Shown: positions 1-6,997 of the stretch, piece after piece | Numbering within the stretch: position 1 is the first letter of the stretch | Layout: every line of letters begins with the position of its first letter | NCBI GenBank assembly: GCA_011775825.1 | Contig: JAABYK010000331.1 | Location: 13,181-22,183 of the forward strand | From: Candidatus Zhuqueibacterota bacterium | Lineage (GTDB): Bacteria; Zhuqueibacterota; Zhuqueibacteria; Oceanimicrobiales; Oceanimicrobiaceae | Direction of reading: 5' to 3' | Length of the DNA stretch: 9,003 nt | The notes under the pieces: generated by a model | What the model was told of the DNA's origin: nothing | Database searches by the model: none | What the model saw: the letters and a program-made list of their open reading frames with translations, nothing else | Translations under genes and position numbers: made by a program

Positions 1-3000
1 ACCATTTGATAAGAAATGATGTCTTTTCCGGTCACATCATTTAGACAAATATATACCGTATCTTGTGAGCCAATAATGCCACCTAGTTCAGAATCACACA
101 ATGTTAATTCCGGCCGATCTCCCGGTCCTCCTCCAGACACATTGAGACTGACAGGCACGGTGAATGGGCTTTGATCTGGATCATTGCTCGTAACAGTAAT
201 AGTTGCCTCATAATCCCCCTTATCCAGGTCTGTTGCATCGAAGGTTACGGCAATCTCTATACTGCTCCCCGAAAGCACCGTGCCTTGAAAAGGGTCAACA
301 GATAACCAGGAAGGCTGACTTCCGGCTAACGTAATCACGTTATAGATAAATTGCTTATCCGAATCGGTACCAGATTCATGTTCCGGTAAACCTGCATGAA
401 AAATCCGATCCCCATTAACGACTAAAGCTGTTTGTCCATTCTCTGAAACACCAACTAATGTGCCCGTGGTGATTATCTCAGGTGTCCAGCTTCCACTGGA
501 CGGGACTAATGTCTTACTTTGCCAACCACTGGAAAATGGCTCTGAAATGTTCCGCAATATTGGATGTTCCGGAACTATGAAATTCAGTGCCCCATAAGTG
601 TTCCCATTCCAAAAGTAGGTTTCATTCACACTCAAACCAACTAATGGAGCTAAATGATTAACCTGGTGCTGCAGGTCTGGGAATTCACCATTATTGAAGG
701 TACCCGCTGATATGAACAAACCTGCACCTTCGTCAACATACCTCGCAATGGCCGTGGCTTCCGCTTTTGAGAAAGGACCATAAGAATCTGTTGGATCCCA
801 GTTGTCAGAGATAACTAGCATGTCAGCTCCACTTGCGACCAGTCCGTCATAAGTTATTTCGATATTATGAAACGTGGAGTAATCGATCAAGATCTCCTTA
901 TCTCCGTAGAGTGACCAGTTCGCATTAAGTTCATCCCACATGAGCACATCTGCCGAAAGTGTACCGATCCCATCCAGGACCACCGCATGTGTAGGCTCTG
1001 CTGATAATAAGCTTTGCTGACGTTTTCGCCAAATTTCATCAGCTGGCATCCGCGGTGCTGATGTGAAAACTAGGGAATTCTTTGACTCGGCTATTGGAAG
1101 AGGATCGCCAGCCGGGATTTCCTCATTTGCTTGGAGAACTTTAAAAATCCAGTCAGTATCTCTAACTCTTGCTTTTGTATTATTGGACCCTCCTTGAACG
1201 GACAACTTTCGACTGGTAACAAATTCCCTATTGGTCACTGTTCTGTTTAAATCGCTGGCGCTCTTTCCTGCAAAACTTGATAGGTTGACTCGAGTAGAGG
1301 CATTGGCTGCACCCTGGTCTTCAACCGAAATATCAAATGTCAGGGTTCCAGCTCCCACATTGCTGAGGGTCAGGGTCTGAGTAATCTCTTCTCCTTGGCT
1401 TAGCGACTCATTTAAAGAATTGGGGGACACAGCAATATCCGGCGCGCCCAGGGTGGTTGCTGAAGTGGAGTTAGAGACTGGCGAGCTATTTCCCCACTCA
1501 TCAAAAACTTTCAACGCAAAGTAATAGGTTGTATTGACTTCCAATCCGGTGACTGTAAATGTTTCTTGAGATCCTGCCGCTTGCGGCTTTGGTTCGCCTG
1601 ACACTTCAGTGGCGGAATCAAAATTACTGGCATCAATTGGAAAGACTGCATAGCGGATATCATAAACGCTGGCGGTGCCGGAGCTGCCGTCATCTCCGCT
1701 GGCTGTCCAGGTGATTGTGATTGAATTAGAAGTCGGAGCAATAGTAGTTAAATCGGTCACCGCATTTGGCGGTATTGTATCTTGTTCTGCTAATGCCTTC
1801 AAGGCATTCAGTCGTCCACCGGAAACTGTTGTTTCTTCGAAGTATGGGTTCGGATCTACTGATGCCATAATCCTATTTTTGATCTGTAAATTTGTCAAGT
1901 CTGGATTTTGCGACCAAATTAGGGCAGCAACACCGCTCACATGAGGGGCTGCCATGGAGGTTCCAGAGAGAAAACGATATCGATTAAAGGTATGGGTACT
2001 ATATATGTTCGAACCCGGTGCTGCCAAGTCAACTGAGGTTTTACCAAAATTAGAGAAGCGAGATCTTCGATCGTTATGATCAACAGCAGCGACGGAGATA
2101 ATATTATCTAGTTCATAGCTCGCGGGAAATACAGGAGAAACATCGTTATTCGAACCATCGTTACCAGCAGCGGCAATGAAGAGCATACCGGCTTCTCCTG
2201 AAGCGACGATAGCCTCTTTCAATGCGGTGGAAAGTGAGTCTTCAACGCCACCCCAACTATTGTTGGTCAACTTGGCGCCCATCTTGGTTGCGTATTCTAT
2301 AGCCAAAATTGCGTCGGAGGCAACGCCGGAACCGCTATTCCCCAAAAACTTAAGCGGCATGATTTGTGCTGACCAACAGACGCCAGTCACCCCTATGCGG
2401 TTGTTGCCAACAGCGGCAATCGTCCCCGCCACATGTGTACCATGACCATGATCATCATCGGGATCGTTATCTCTGTTGACAAAATCCCAGCCTCTGACGT
2501 CGTCGATGTAACCATTGCTGTCATCATCAATGCCATTGCCCGGTATTTCATCCGGATTAACCCAAATATTTTCCGCAAGGTCCTCATGGTGCCAAGCTAC
2601 ACCGGTATCGATAACACCAATCAACACATCTCCTCCGGTTTGAATACTCCAGGCCTCAGGGGCATCGATGTCTGCATCCGACCTGCCATCTGTTTGCTCG
2701 ATATTATGCAGCCCCCAGAGTTGTGAAAAGTCGGGATCATTTGGGATTGTCTGTTTGGGGTTATTTACGCTCGGTTGGAAAGTATAAAACTTGTAATTTG
2801 GCTCAATGTATTCAAAGCGCGGATCCCCTTGATATCGGCTGATTACCTCTTCAACTGTTACTCCAGAGATGGTCCAGAGCTCTGCCTCTATCATGGTAAA
2901 TTTTTTGACAACTGAAGCCTTGAGGCTTTCTTTCATGTTGGCAATATTGCTGGCTTTTACACTTGGCTTTAATTTGATAATGATTTGATTGTTCATATAA

Positions 3001-3119
3001 TCATTGCTCGGTTGAGCCTGGACTTCTATTCCTATAGTAAGAAGTATAAACGCTAAGAGTTTAGTAACAATAAGTTGACAGGCTAAACTATTGGAAAAAG
3101 ACTTATAGATTTTGACCAT
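1..3119 (-). CDS. Secreted S8 subtilisin-like serine protease, multidomain, C-terminus beyond window
   Basis: The frame is open from the ATG at 3119 to the window edge: 1039 residues with no stop, so the C-terminus is missing. Residues 1-35 look like a signal peptide (hydrophobic LLAFILLTIG, cleavage likely after VQA). An I9-type propeptide spans about 44-113. The S8 catalytic domain spans about 130-440: Asp171 in DTGV, His226 in HGHGTHVAG, oxyanion Asn320 in AAAGN and Ser388 in GTSMAAPH, so it should be active. An Asp/Asn-rich loop at 187-223 is typical of this bacterial subgroup and probably binds calcium. Then follow an FN3 domain (about 449-558), a BACON/ASH-like beta domain split around a GATase-like insert (about 560-995), and the start of what resembles a cohesin-like domain (about 1003 onward). 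GAGG lies 9 nt before the ATG. It is an exported endopeptidase, probably cell-surface or extracellular; the anchor or sorting signal would be in the missing end. Substrate unknown. Confidence 0.95.
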   Translation of the reverse strand, partial: MVKIYKSFSNSLACQLIVTKLLAFILLTIGIEVQAQPSNDYMNNQIIIKLKPSVKASNIANMKESLKASVVKKFTMIEAELWTISGVTVEEVISRYQGDPRFEYIEPNYKFYTFQPSVNNPKQTIPNDPDFSQLWGLHNIEQTDGRSDADIDAPEAWSIQTGGDVLIGVIDTGVAWHHEDLAENIWVNPDEIPGNGIDDDSNGYIDDVRGWDFVNRDNDPDDDHGHGTHVAGTIAAVGNNRIGVTGVCWSAQIMPLKFLGNSGSGVASDAILAIEYATKMGAKLTNNSWGGVEDSLSTALKEAIVASGEAGMLFIAAAGNDGSNNDVSPVFPASYELDNIISVAAVDHNDRRSRFSNFGKTSVDLAAPGSNIYSTHTFNRYRFLSGTSMAAPHVSGVAALIWSQNPDLTNLQIKNRIMASVDPNPYFEETTVSGGRLNALKALAEQDTIPPNAVTDLTTIAPTSNSITITWTASGDDGSSGTASVYDIRYAVFPIDASNFDSATEVSGEPKPQAAGSQETFTVTGLEVNTTYYFALKVFDEWGNSSPVSNSTSATTLGAPDIAVSPNSLNESLSQGEEITQTLTLSNVGAGTLTFDISVEDQGAANASTRVNLSSFAGKSASDLNRTVTNREFVTSRKLSVQGGSNNTKARVRDTDWIFKVLQANEEIPAGDPLPIAESKNSLVFTSAPRMPADEIWRKRQQSLLSAEPTHAVVLDGIGTLSADVLMWDELNANWSLYGDKEILIDYSTFHNIEITYDGLVASGADMLVISDNWDPTDSYGPFSKAEATAIARYVDEGAGLFISAGTFNNGEFPDLQHQVNHLAPLVGLSVNETYFWNGNTYGALNFIVPEHPILRNISEPFSSGWQSKTLVPSSGSWTPEIITTGTLVGVSENGQTALVVNGDRIFHAGLPEHESGTDSDKQFIYNVITLAGSQPSWLSVDPFQGTVLSGSSIEIAVTFDATDLDKGDYEATITVTSNDPDQSPFTVPVSLNVSGGGPGDRPELTLCDSELGGIIGSQDTVYICLNDVTGKDIISYQM

Positions 3120-3128
3120 TTGATAATT

Positions 3129-3132
3129 CCTC
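3129..3132 (-). promoter_or_regulatory. Ribosome binding site of the protease gene
   Basis: The minus strand reads GAGG nine bases before the ATG at 3119. This supports that start, as does the signal peptide that begins there. Confidence 0.55.
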
Positions 3133-3371
3133 TTCAGTTTCAAACTAATTAAGTAACGCATTATTGGAAAAAGGCAAGCCGCAAAAATCCCCGTACGGAC
3201 CTCTTTGATCAGTTCGGACTCGTAGGAATAAATTAAGCGTTACTCAAATAGACTAATCAAATCTAACGAAATTGATGACAGATGAATGATGCTAAAGGCG
3301 AGATGTTTGTCGGATAGGTTCATCTGCAATGGAAAAGATGAAATTGAGTAAACTTTTGGAAGTTAACAAAT

Positions 3372-3401
3372 CTAACAAAAGCGAGGAATAGGTCTTTTCA
3401 T
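3372..3401 (-). CDS. Nine-codon ORF with strong ribosome binding site, possible leader peptide
   Basis: The ORF encodes MKRPIPRFC and ends in TAG. AAGGAG at 3413-3408 sits six bases before the ATG, the best-placed ribosome binding site in this gap. It starts about 60 nt downstream of the predicted transcription start of the promoter at 3498-3470 and 250 nt upstream of the protease. This is the position expected of a leader peptide or of the start of a decayed gene. Basic and proline residues dominate. There is no run of one amino acid that would suggest classical amino-acid attenuation. Chance occurrence cannot be excluded. Confidence 0.3.
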   Translation of the reverse strand: MKRPIPRFC

Positions 3402-3469
3402 GCTGAACTCCTTTTTAAATCAATAAGATGAATATACTATCCCTCGTAGATTTGAATTAGGTGAGGCTA

Positions 3470-3498
3470 ATTATAGTCATTACCTGTTTAAATGGCAA
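3470..3498 (-). promoter_or_regulatory. Sigma-70-type promoter upstream of the protease
   Basis: The minus strand has TTGCCA (3498-3493, five of six matches to the -35 consensus), a 17-bp spacer, and a perfect TATAAT (3475-3470). Transcription would start near 3463, giving a leader of about 345 nt before the protease ATG. It is the best promoter match I found in the window. Its direction and position fit the protease gene. In an FCB-type host the housekeeping consensus may differ, which lowers confidence. Confidence 0.55.
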
Positions 3499-3573
3499 GT
3501 AAAAAAATTGTAACAAGGTGAGTGAATTTTACTCAGAGCTCGAGAGCTCGTTAGAGTAGTTTATTGAAACATA

Positions 3574-3612
3574 CCTAAAAACAAGCGGTTTCACAAAGAA
3601 AAAAGTGACACC
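3574..3612 (-). terminator. Weak terminator-like hairpin downstream of family X gene 3
   Basis: On the minus strand GGTGTCAC (3612-3605) can pair with GTGAAACC (3594-3587) with one mismatch across a 10-nt loop. GCTTGTTTTTAGG follows. It lies 131 nt past the stop of the family X gene and before the protease promoter, where an operon end is expected. The long loop and short mismatched stem make it a weak candidate. Confidence 0.3.
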
Positions 3613-3742
3613 ATCCTGATCTTATTCCCTGGGAATCCATAGGTATTTTGTTTTTACTGTTTGGGGGAATCGGACTCATCAATGCCTACGGAATTAGTCA
3701 TAGTAAAACAAGATTTTAGGGAATCGATTTACCTGGTGCCGC

Positions 3743-4141
3743 TCATGGTTTACAAATAATAAAAACAGGACTTCTAACAAAAGATATATTGGGATTTGCA
3801 GTTCCAAAAGCCAGGGTCGCTATCACCTCATAAATATGACCTTCTTTTTGGGGACCTTGTGCGGGAATTAGACAACCAGTCAATAAGCTGGGTGCAGGCC
3901 AGTTCTTATCACCAAAATTGCCTGGACCCAAAGTACCCTTATGAACAATAACCCGATTATCTGTTAAATCCCTAACTACAGCTTGAATCTCAAATCTTCC
4001 CCCAGTAGCAAATAGTGCTGTTCCCGCTCTGGCTTCAAGCACGACTTCAAATTCTGCATCAAAGGGAAAAGTGTCTTCGAATATTATGCCCCCTTTTTCT
4101 CTGGTGTATACTCGAACCAGTTTAACCTCGTTTGCATTCAA
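3743..4141 (-). CDS. Family X paralogue 3, 132 aa, function unknown, TTG start
   Basis: I do not recognise this family. The protein shares with its two paralogues an N-terminal block (KLVRVYTREKGG, residues 7-18), DTFPFDAEFEVVLEARAGTAL, a GG turn, and a C-terminal block ending RSPVFIICKP. The centre (about 60-95) is divergent and shorter. Alternating hydrophobic residues suggest an all-beta fold. There is no signal peptide or membrane segment, so it is probably cytoplasmic. The start is TTG: no in-frame ATG lies nearby, AAGAAAGG is placed six bases upstream, and the residue aligns exactly with the ATG of the paralogues. It ends in TGA. It lies 105 bp after paralogue 2 and may share its transcript. 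It is the most diverged of the three. Confidence 0.8.
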   Translation of the reverse strand: MNANEVKLVRVYTREKGGIIFEDTFPFDAEFEVVLEARAGTALFATGGRFEIQAVVRDLTDNRVIVHKGTLGPGNFGDKNWPAPSLLTGCLIPAQGPQKEGHIYEVIATLAFGTANPNISFVRSPVFIICKP

Positions 4142-4147
4142 ATTAGA

Positions 4148-4155
4148 CCTTTCTT
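4148..4155 (-). promoter_or_regulatory. Ribosome binding site deciding a TTG start
   Basis: AAGAAAGG on the minus strand ends six bases before the TTG at 4141. The out-of-frame ATG at 4137 is slightly farther away and opens no useful frame. Alignment with the paralogues confirms the TTG. Confidence 0.6.
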
Positions 4156-4188
4156 AGTAGCGAATAACGTGCAAAAGAGTTTTAAGCG

Positions 4189-4203
4189 AGCAGAACGTCT
4201 GCT
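4189..4203 (-). repeat. Inverted repeat between family X genes 2 and 3
   Basis: AGCAGA and TCTGCT form a perfect six-base stem with a three-base loop, 44 bp past the stop of paralogue 2. No good T-tract follows directly (CGCTTAAAACTCTTTT), so this is a processing or pausing hairpin or a poor terminator. It occupies the place where paralogue 1 has its strong terminator. Confidence 0.35.
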
Positions 4204-4205
4204 TG

Positions 4206-4243
4206 TGGAACGGCTCTCCATTTTTGCTAAGATGTAATGGTTG
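4206..4243 (-). repeat. Duplicated 3' flank, copy A (downstream of family X gene 2)
   Basis: This stretch starts 3 bp past the stop codon. It matches 6987-7022, the flank downstream of paralogue 1, at nearly every base apart from a 2-bp gap and a few substitutions. CTAAGATGT followed by ATGGTT is common to both. It shows that the duplication behind these paralogues carried non-coding 3' sequence with it, or that the flank is kept for a function. Confidence 0.7.
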
Positions 4244-4246
4244 TCT

Positions 4247-4687
4247 TTAAGGCTTATGAATAATAAACAAAGGGCTTCTTGCAATAGATACATCCGGTCT
4301 TTTTATGCCGATTTGTAAACATGCTAATATCTCCATAATGGCACCCTCTTTCTTGGGGCCTAGCGATGATTTTGGAATTATAAAAATGAAATTGGTAGCT
4401 TGAGCGTCCCAACCACTCCCAAAAGCGCCTGAGGTCTGTACAACATCTGCATTTCCACTTTTACCTTTCAATGGAACTAGAATAGGATCATTTTTCCCAC
4501 CATTGGCTTTCAAGTTTCTGACAAAAACTCTAAGATCAAACTGTCCTCCGCTATCAAAAAGAGCTGTTCCAGCTTCTGCTTCAACGACCACTTCAATATC
4601 TTTATCAAATGGAAATGTTACATCTGCTATTGTTCCACCTATTTCTCTCGTATACACTCTTACCAATTCAGCATCGTTTGGTCCCAT
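4247..4687 (-). CDS. Family X paralogue 2, 146 aa, function unknown
   Basis: Unrecognised family, closest to the 139-residue paralogue 1: both begin MGPNDAELVRV, followed by Y/F-TRE-I/V-GGTI and DVTFP, then D-IE-VVEAE-GTALF and a GG turn, and both end with EIL-CLQ-GI and ARSPLF. The centre (about 55-100, rich in Lys, Asn, Gly and Asp) is different in sequence and longer. There is no signal peptide, transmembrane helix or cysteine pair. A soluble beta-sandwich-like protein is likely. The ATG has AAGGAG eight bases upstream. It follows the stop of the pentapeptide gene by 67 bp without a terminator, so co-transcription is plausible. A role as partner of the membrane protein is inference from position only. 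Confidence 0.85.
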   Translation of the reverse strand: MGPNDAELVRVYTREIGGTIADVTFPFDKDIEVVVEAEAGTALFDSGGQFDLRVFVRNLKANGGKNDPILVPLKGKSGNADVVQTSGAFGSGWDAQATNFIFIIPKSSLGPKKEGAIMEILACLQIGIKRPDVSIARSPLFIIHKP

Positions 4688-4695
4688 GGTTGACT

Positions 4696-4701
4696 CTCCT
4701 T
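4696..4701 (-). promoter_or_regulatory. Ribosome binding site of family X gene 2
   Basis: A perfect AAGGAG lies eight bases before the ATG at 4687 and fixes that start. Confidence 0.7.
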
Positions 4702-4754
4702 ATTAGAGTTTCAGGATTGATTTGCTTCCCAAGGAGTAAGTTAATCTTTTCCTT

Positions 4755-5621
4755 TCATCTTCTCATCCTTGGATTTTTTGATGAGATTCGATTGGTTTTA
4801 GCGGTATCTGGGTTGTCAAAAAGATGTGAATAGTCCTCAATAATCTCAGTACGCAGTGACGAATCCAGATCGGCTTCAAATAATGTCTTTACTTTTGGAA
4901 GTTGCTCGACAGTCAATCCTTTGGCCCCTTTGAGATTCGTCTTCTGAAGGTCTGCGGAATCCAATACCGCATCTGAAAGAATCGCTCCTCGCAGACTGGC
5001 TCCTGCAAGATTGGCCTTTGTCAAATTGGCTGATGTTAAGTCGGCTGAATCTAACATAGTATTCATAAGCATGGCTTCGCCCAAATTGGCGCCCAATAGC
5101 TTTGCACGTGACATATTGGCTTCCCGCAGGTCAGTTCGAATCAATTTCACTGAATGTAGATCAGCTTTTTTAAGTTCTGCGCCATGCAAATCAGTTTCAA
5201 TAAGCTTCGTTTCTCTTAGATCGGCTTTGTTTAAATTTGCAAAGCTCATATCGGCTGCTGTGAGATCTATGGCACCAAATACATGACCTTCCAAAATCTC
5301 TCCACGTAGATGAATATTTCGTTCTGTCCAAGGTAACTCGCCTTTAACCCCAAGATATGTTATTGACAATCCAATAGGCAGGAGTATTATGAGATATAAT
5401 GAGCTAAGCGACTTGGATCTAGAGACTTTTCTTATGGGTTTCTTTTTTTCCATCTCCTGAGATCCAATACCTTGATTTCTGAATTTAATGCGCCTTTCAC
5501 TTCTAACCAAGGCTTTGGATGTTTGATAAAGAATTGATGAAATGTAGATGGATAGGCAAAATAGGCCCACAAGCACAAGGCTTAAAACAGCATCTTTTCG
5601 CACAAAAACCCGATACGACAT
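4755..5621 (-). CDS. C-terminal half of split pentapeptide-repeat membrane protein
   Basis: The first ATG after the in-frame TGA is at 5621 and gives 288 residues, but no Shine-Dalgarno sequence precedes it, and the frame is open back to the TGA (FLVPLTIFA before the Met). It is therefore best read as the second half of the upstream gene. It has a hydrophobic helix at 11-33, a basic loop (KKKPIRKVSRSK), another helix at 72-91, then about 24 pentapeptide repeats (115-235, A-D/N-L pattern) that should fold into a right-handed quadrilateral beta-helix. The tail GLTVEQLPKVKTLFEADLD is a common ending of pentapeptide-repeat proteins. Alone it would be a two-helix membrane protein with a C-terminal beta-helix. 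It ends in TGA. Function is unknown; the repeat domain usually mediates protein binding. Confidence 0.75.
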   Translation of the reverse strand: MSYRVFVRKDAVLSLVLVGLFCLSIYISSILYQTSKALVRSERRIKFRNQGIGSQEMEKKKPIRKVSRSKSLSSLYLIILLPIGLSITYLGVKGELPWTERNIHLRGEILEGHVFGAIDLTAADMSFANLNKADLRETKLIETDLHGAELKKADLHSVKLIRTDLREANMSRAKLLGANLGEAMLMNTMLDSADLTSANLTKANLAGASLRGAILSDAVLDSADLQKTNLKGAKGLTVEQLPKVKTLFEADLDSSLRTEIIEDYSHLFDNPDTAKTNRISSKNPRMRR

Positions 5622-5648
5622 TGCAAAAATGGTAAGCGGAACCAGAAA

Positions 5649-5651
5649 TCA
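5649..5651 (-). other. In-frame TGA interrupting the pentapeptide membrane protein
   Basis: The minus strand reads ATT TTT CTT GTG TGA TTT CTG GTT CCG CTT, and the frame stays open for 298 more codons. From memory, related pentapeptide membrane proteins have a tryptophan-rich segment just before a VPLT motif here; the TGA falls where a Trp (TGG) would be, inside a predicted membrane helix. A single G-to-A change would explain it. Other genes in the window (the family X gene ending at 3743 and this gene's own end at 4755) appear to use TGA as a stop, so wholesale TGA-to-Trp recoding is unlikely. Confidence 0.8.
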
Positions 5652-6833
5652 CACAAGAAAAATCGCAGTGAGTGCTCGCGTACGACTTAAAGGCGCCGTC
5701 TCTTTTTCCTTCGATGCCCCTTCTTTTCGTTCATCCTGCTGCCACTCTTCTATTATGAGATTGATCATCCAGGGATAAAGCTTCTTTCGGAGTGGCAGTC
5801 CATCTGGAAAGACGGAGGGTAGTTTGGCCACCAATTCCCAAAGATGTGACAAATACATTTGTAAGTAGATGAAGACGAAAAACGCTGATAGCGGTGTGCA
5901 TATGTAGAAGAAAATCACCGGTACTTCTGCATTGATTATGGGCAGCTTAAGTGCAAAGTTGTTTAAGATCAACTGGGCATCCGTTGTCGTCGCTGTTGTT
6001 AGCAGTGCAAATGCGCAGAGGCCGATTAATGTCAAAAAGATGGGGCGAGCATTCTTTGAGGTCTCTTCCACTTTGTCAAGCGTATCCTCAAAATTCCTTA
6101 GAGACACTGGAAGCTTTGCCCCAGGAAGCAGTGCCATACCAAAATTGGTCCCTACAATTGTGGGGTCTGGCAGATAGACCGTTTCTGTGTTTTTTTCATC
6201 TTTGTTAGGTTTATTTTCATCTTGTTTTTTTGATCTTGAGATCTCCTCTTGAGGATCAGATGAAATAGTTTCGGCTGCAAGATGCGCATTTGTTAAATCC
6301 GCTCTGAGAAAAGTTGCTTGATTCAAATTAGCACCAGAAAAAGTTGATTCTTGAAGAGTCGCCCTGCTAAGATCTGCTTCGCTGAAATCCGCGGATCTTA
6401 AATCTGCGCCAACGATCCTTGCACCACTTAGATTCGCCTCGCTTAGATTCGCCACACGGAGATCTGCTAGGCTGAGGTTTGCTTCTTTGAGAATTGCCTT
6501 TCCTAGCTTCGCCTTGAAAAGCTTCGTCCTACTCATATTCGCATTGCTGAGATCCGCCTTGTATAAAGCTGTCCTTATCAATTCCGCCTTTCTGAGATTT
6601 GCCCTGTTAAGCTTCGCTCCAATGAGTTTTGCTTTGCTAAGATTAGCTGGCTTCTCTTGCTTAGGTTCTAAAACTGAAAGATCATCATCTCTCAGATCAG
6701 CGCCGCTCAGATCAAAATCTCTGAGCACAGCCCCTTTCAGATCTGGCTGTATATCGGGATGTCTTTTTCTCCATCTGTTCCACGCTTCGATGTTTCCTTC
6801 TCTGAAATATCTTAAATGTTCATTATTTGCCAT
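5649..6833 (-). CDS. N-terminal half of split pentapeptide-repeat membrane protein
   Basis: This half has 394 residues. The ATG at 6833 is chosen over the TTG at 6836 because AGGAG (6844-6840) is six bases from the ATG. Residues 1-30 (HLRYFREGNIEAWNRWRKRHP) are a charged cap common in these proteins. About 30 pentapeptide repeats follow to residue 188, broken once by a KQEKP insertion, then a charged linker (190-215, many Lys and Glu). Membrane helices lie at about 264-283 and 304-328. LPSVFPDGLPL and YPW match a conserved cytosolic segment I recall from this protein type. Translation stops at a TGA inside the third helix. Together with the next frame it would be about 693 residues: beta-helix, roughly five membrane helices, second beta-helix. 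Probably an inner-membrane scaffold or sensor; no catalytic motif is visible. Confidence 0.8.
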   Translation of the reverse strand: MANNEHLRYFREGNIEAWNRWRKRHPDIQPDLKGAVLRDFDLSGADLRDDDLSVLEPKQEKPANLSKAKLIGAKLNRANLRKAELIRTALYKADLSNANMSRTKLFKAKLGKAILKEANLSLADLRVANLSEANLSGARIVGADLRSADFSEADLSRATLQESTFSGANLNQATFLRADLTNAHLAAETISSDPQEEISRSKKQDENKPNKDEKNTETVYLPDPTIVGTNFGMALLPGAKLPVSLRNFEDTLDKVEETSKNARPIFLTLIGLCAFALLTTATTTDAQLILNNFALKLPIINAEVPVIFFYICTPLSAFFVFIYLQMYLSHLWELVAKLPSVFPDGLPLRKKLYPWMINLIIEEWQQDERKEGASKEKETAPLSRTRALTAIFLV

Positions 6834-6839
6834 CAACGT

Positions 6840-6844
6840 CTCCT
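6840..6844 (-). promoter_or_regulatory. Ribosome binding site of the pentapeptide gene
   Basis: AGGAG is six bases from the ATG at 6833 but only three from the in-frame TTG at 6836, so it selects the ATG. Confidence 0.65.
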
Positions 6845-6865
6845 GTTAAAATTAGCTGCTCGGAC

Positions 6866-6945
6866 CTTTGAAGGTGGATCGCTACCCTTGGCAACTTGCT
6901 TTCAAAGCGGCCACTCATAGAAACCGCTACGAGCTGGCTAGTGGC
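6866..6945 (-). ncRNA. Structured leader upstream of the pentapeptide gene, possible cis-regulatory RNA
   Basis: On the minus strand two independent stems lie between the terminator of the preceding gene and the start codon. Stem A pairs 6945-6940 with 6915-6910 (six perfect pairs, GCCACT with AGTGGC) and continues inside with 6931-6927 against 6920-6916 including one G-U pair. Stem B pairs CTTTGAA at 6907-6901 with TTCAAAG at 6872-6866, enclosing 28 nt. The ribosome binding site starts 22 nt beyond. I could not match it to a known riboswitch class by eye, and no clear promoter precedes it. Confidence 0.35.
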
Positions 6946-6957
6946 ATCACCATCCAA

Positions 6958-6997
6958 ATAACAAAAGGCGCTCCATCAGTTGTGTAATGGAACGCCT
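6958..6997 (-). terminator. Intrinsic terminator of family X gene 1
   Basis: On the minus strand AGGCGTTCCAT (6997-6987) pairs with ATGGAGCGCCT (6976-6966), giving 11 pairs with one G-U and a 10-nt loop, followed by TTTGTTATTT. It begins 38 bp past the stop codon at 7036. It separates family X gene 1 from the pentapeptide gene. Confidence 0.85.

Larger units (their letters stand above)
3120..3742. other. Intergenic region between the protease and family X gene 3
   Basis: This 623-bp gap has no long ORF. Reading the minus strand, it holds a weak terminator-like hairpin (3612-3574), a near-consensus sigma-70 promoter (3498-3470), a nine-codon ORF with a strong ribosome binding site (3401-3372), and then about 250 nt before the protease start in which I see no clear signal. 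On the plus strand, 3609-3719 reads as a short hydrophobic peptide without a start codon, possibly a gene remnant. GAGCTC occurs twice, 2 bp apart, near 3537-3550; this has no obvious meaning. Confidence 0.5.

Noticed and set aside
1675..2726. Several plus-strand frames of 64-97 codons and a minus-strand one inside the protease region
   Set aside because: They overlap the 1039-residue protease frame, which carries a full catalytic triad and domain structure; these frames have no recognisable content or ribosome binding sites.
4755..6833. Selenocysteine at the in-frame TGA
   Set aside because: The position is inside a hydrophobic membrane helix with no redox motif, Trp is the likely family residue, and I see no obvious SECIS-type hairpin right after the TGA.
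4503..6849. Plus-strand frames opposite the pentapeptide and family X genes, some rich in Ser, Ala, Leu and Phe
   Set aside because: They are the antisense reading of the regular pentapeptide codon pattern, which produces long open antisense frames by itself.
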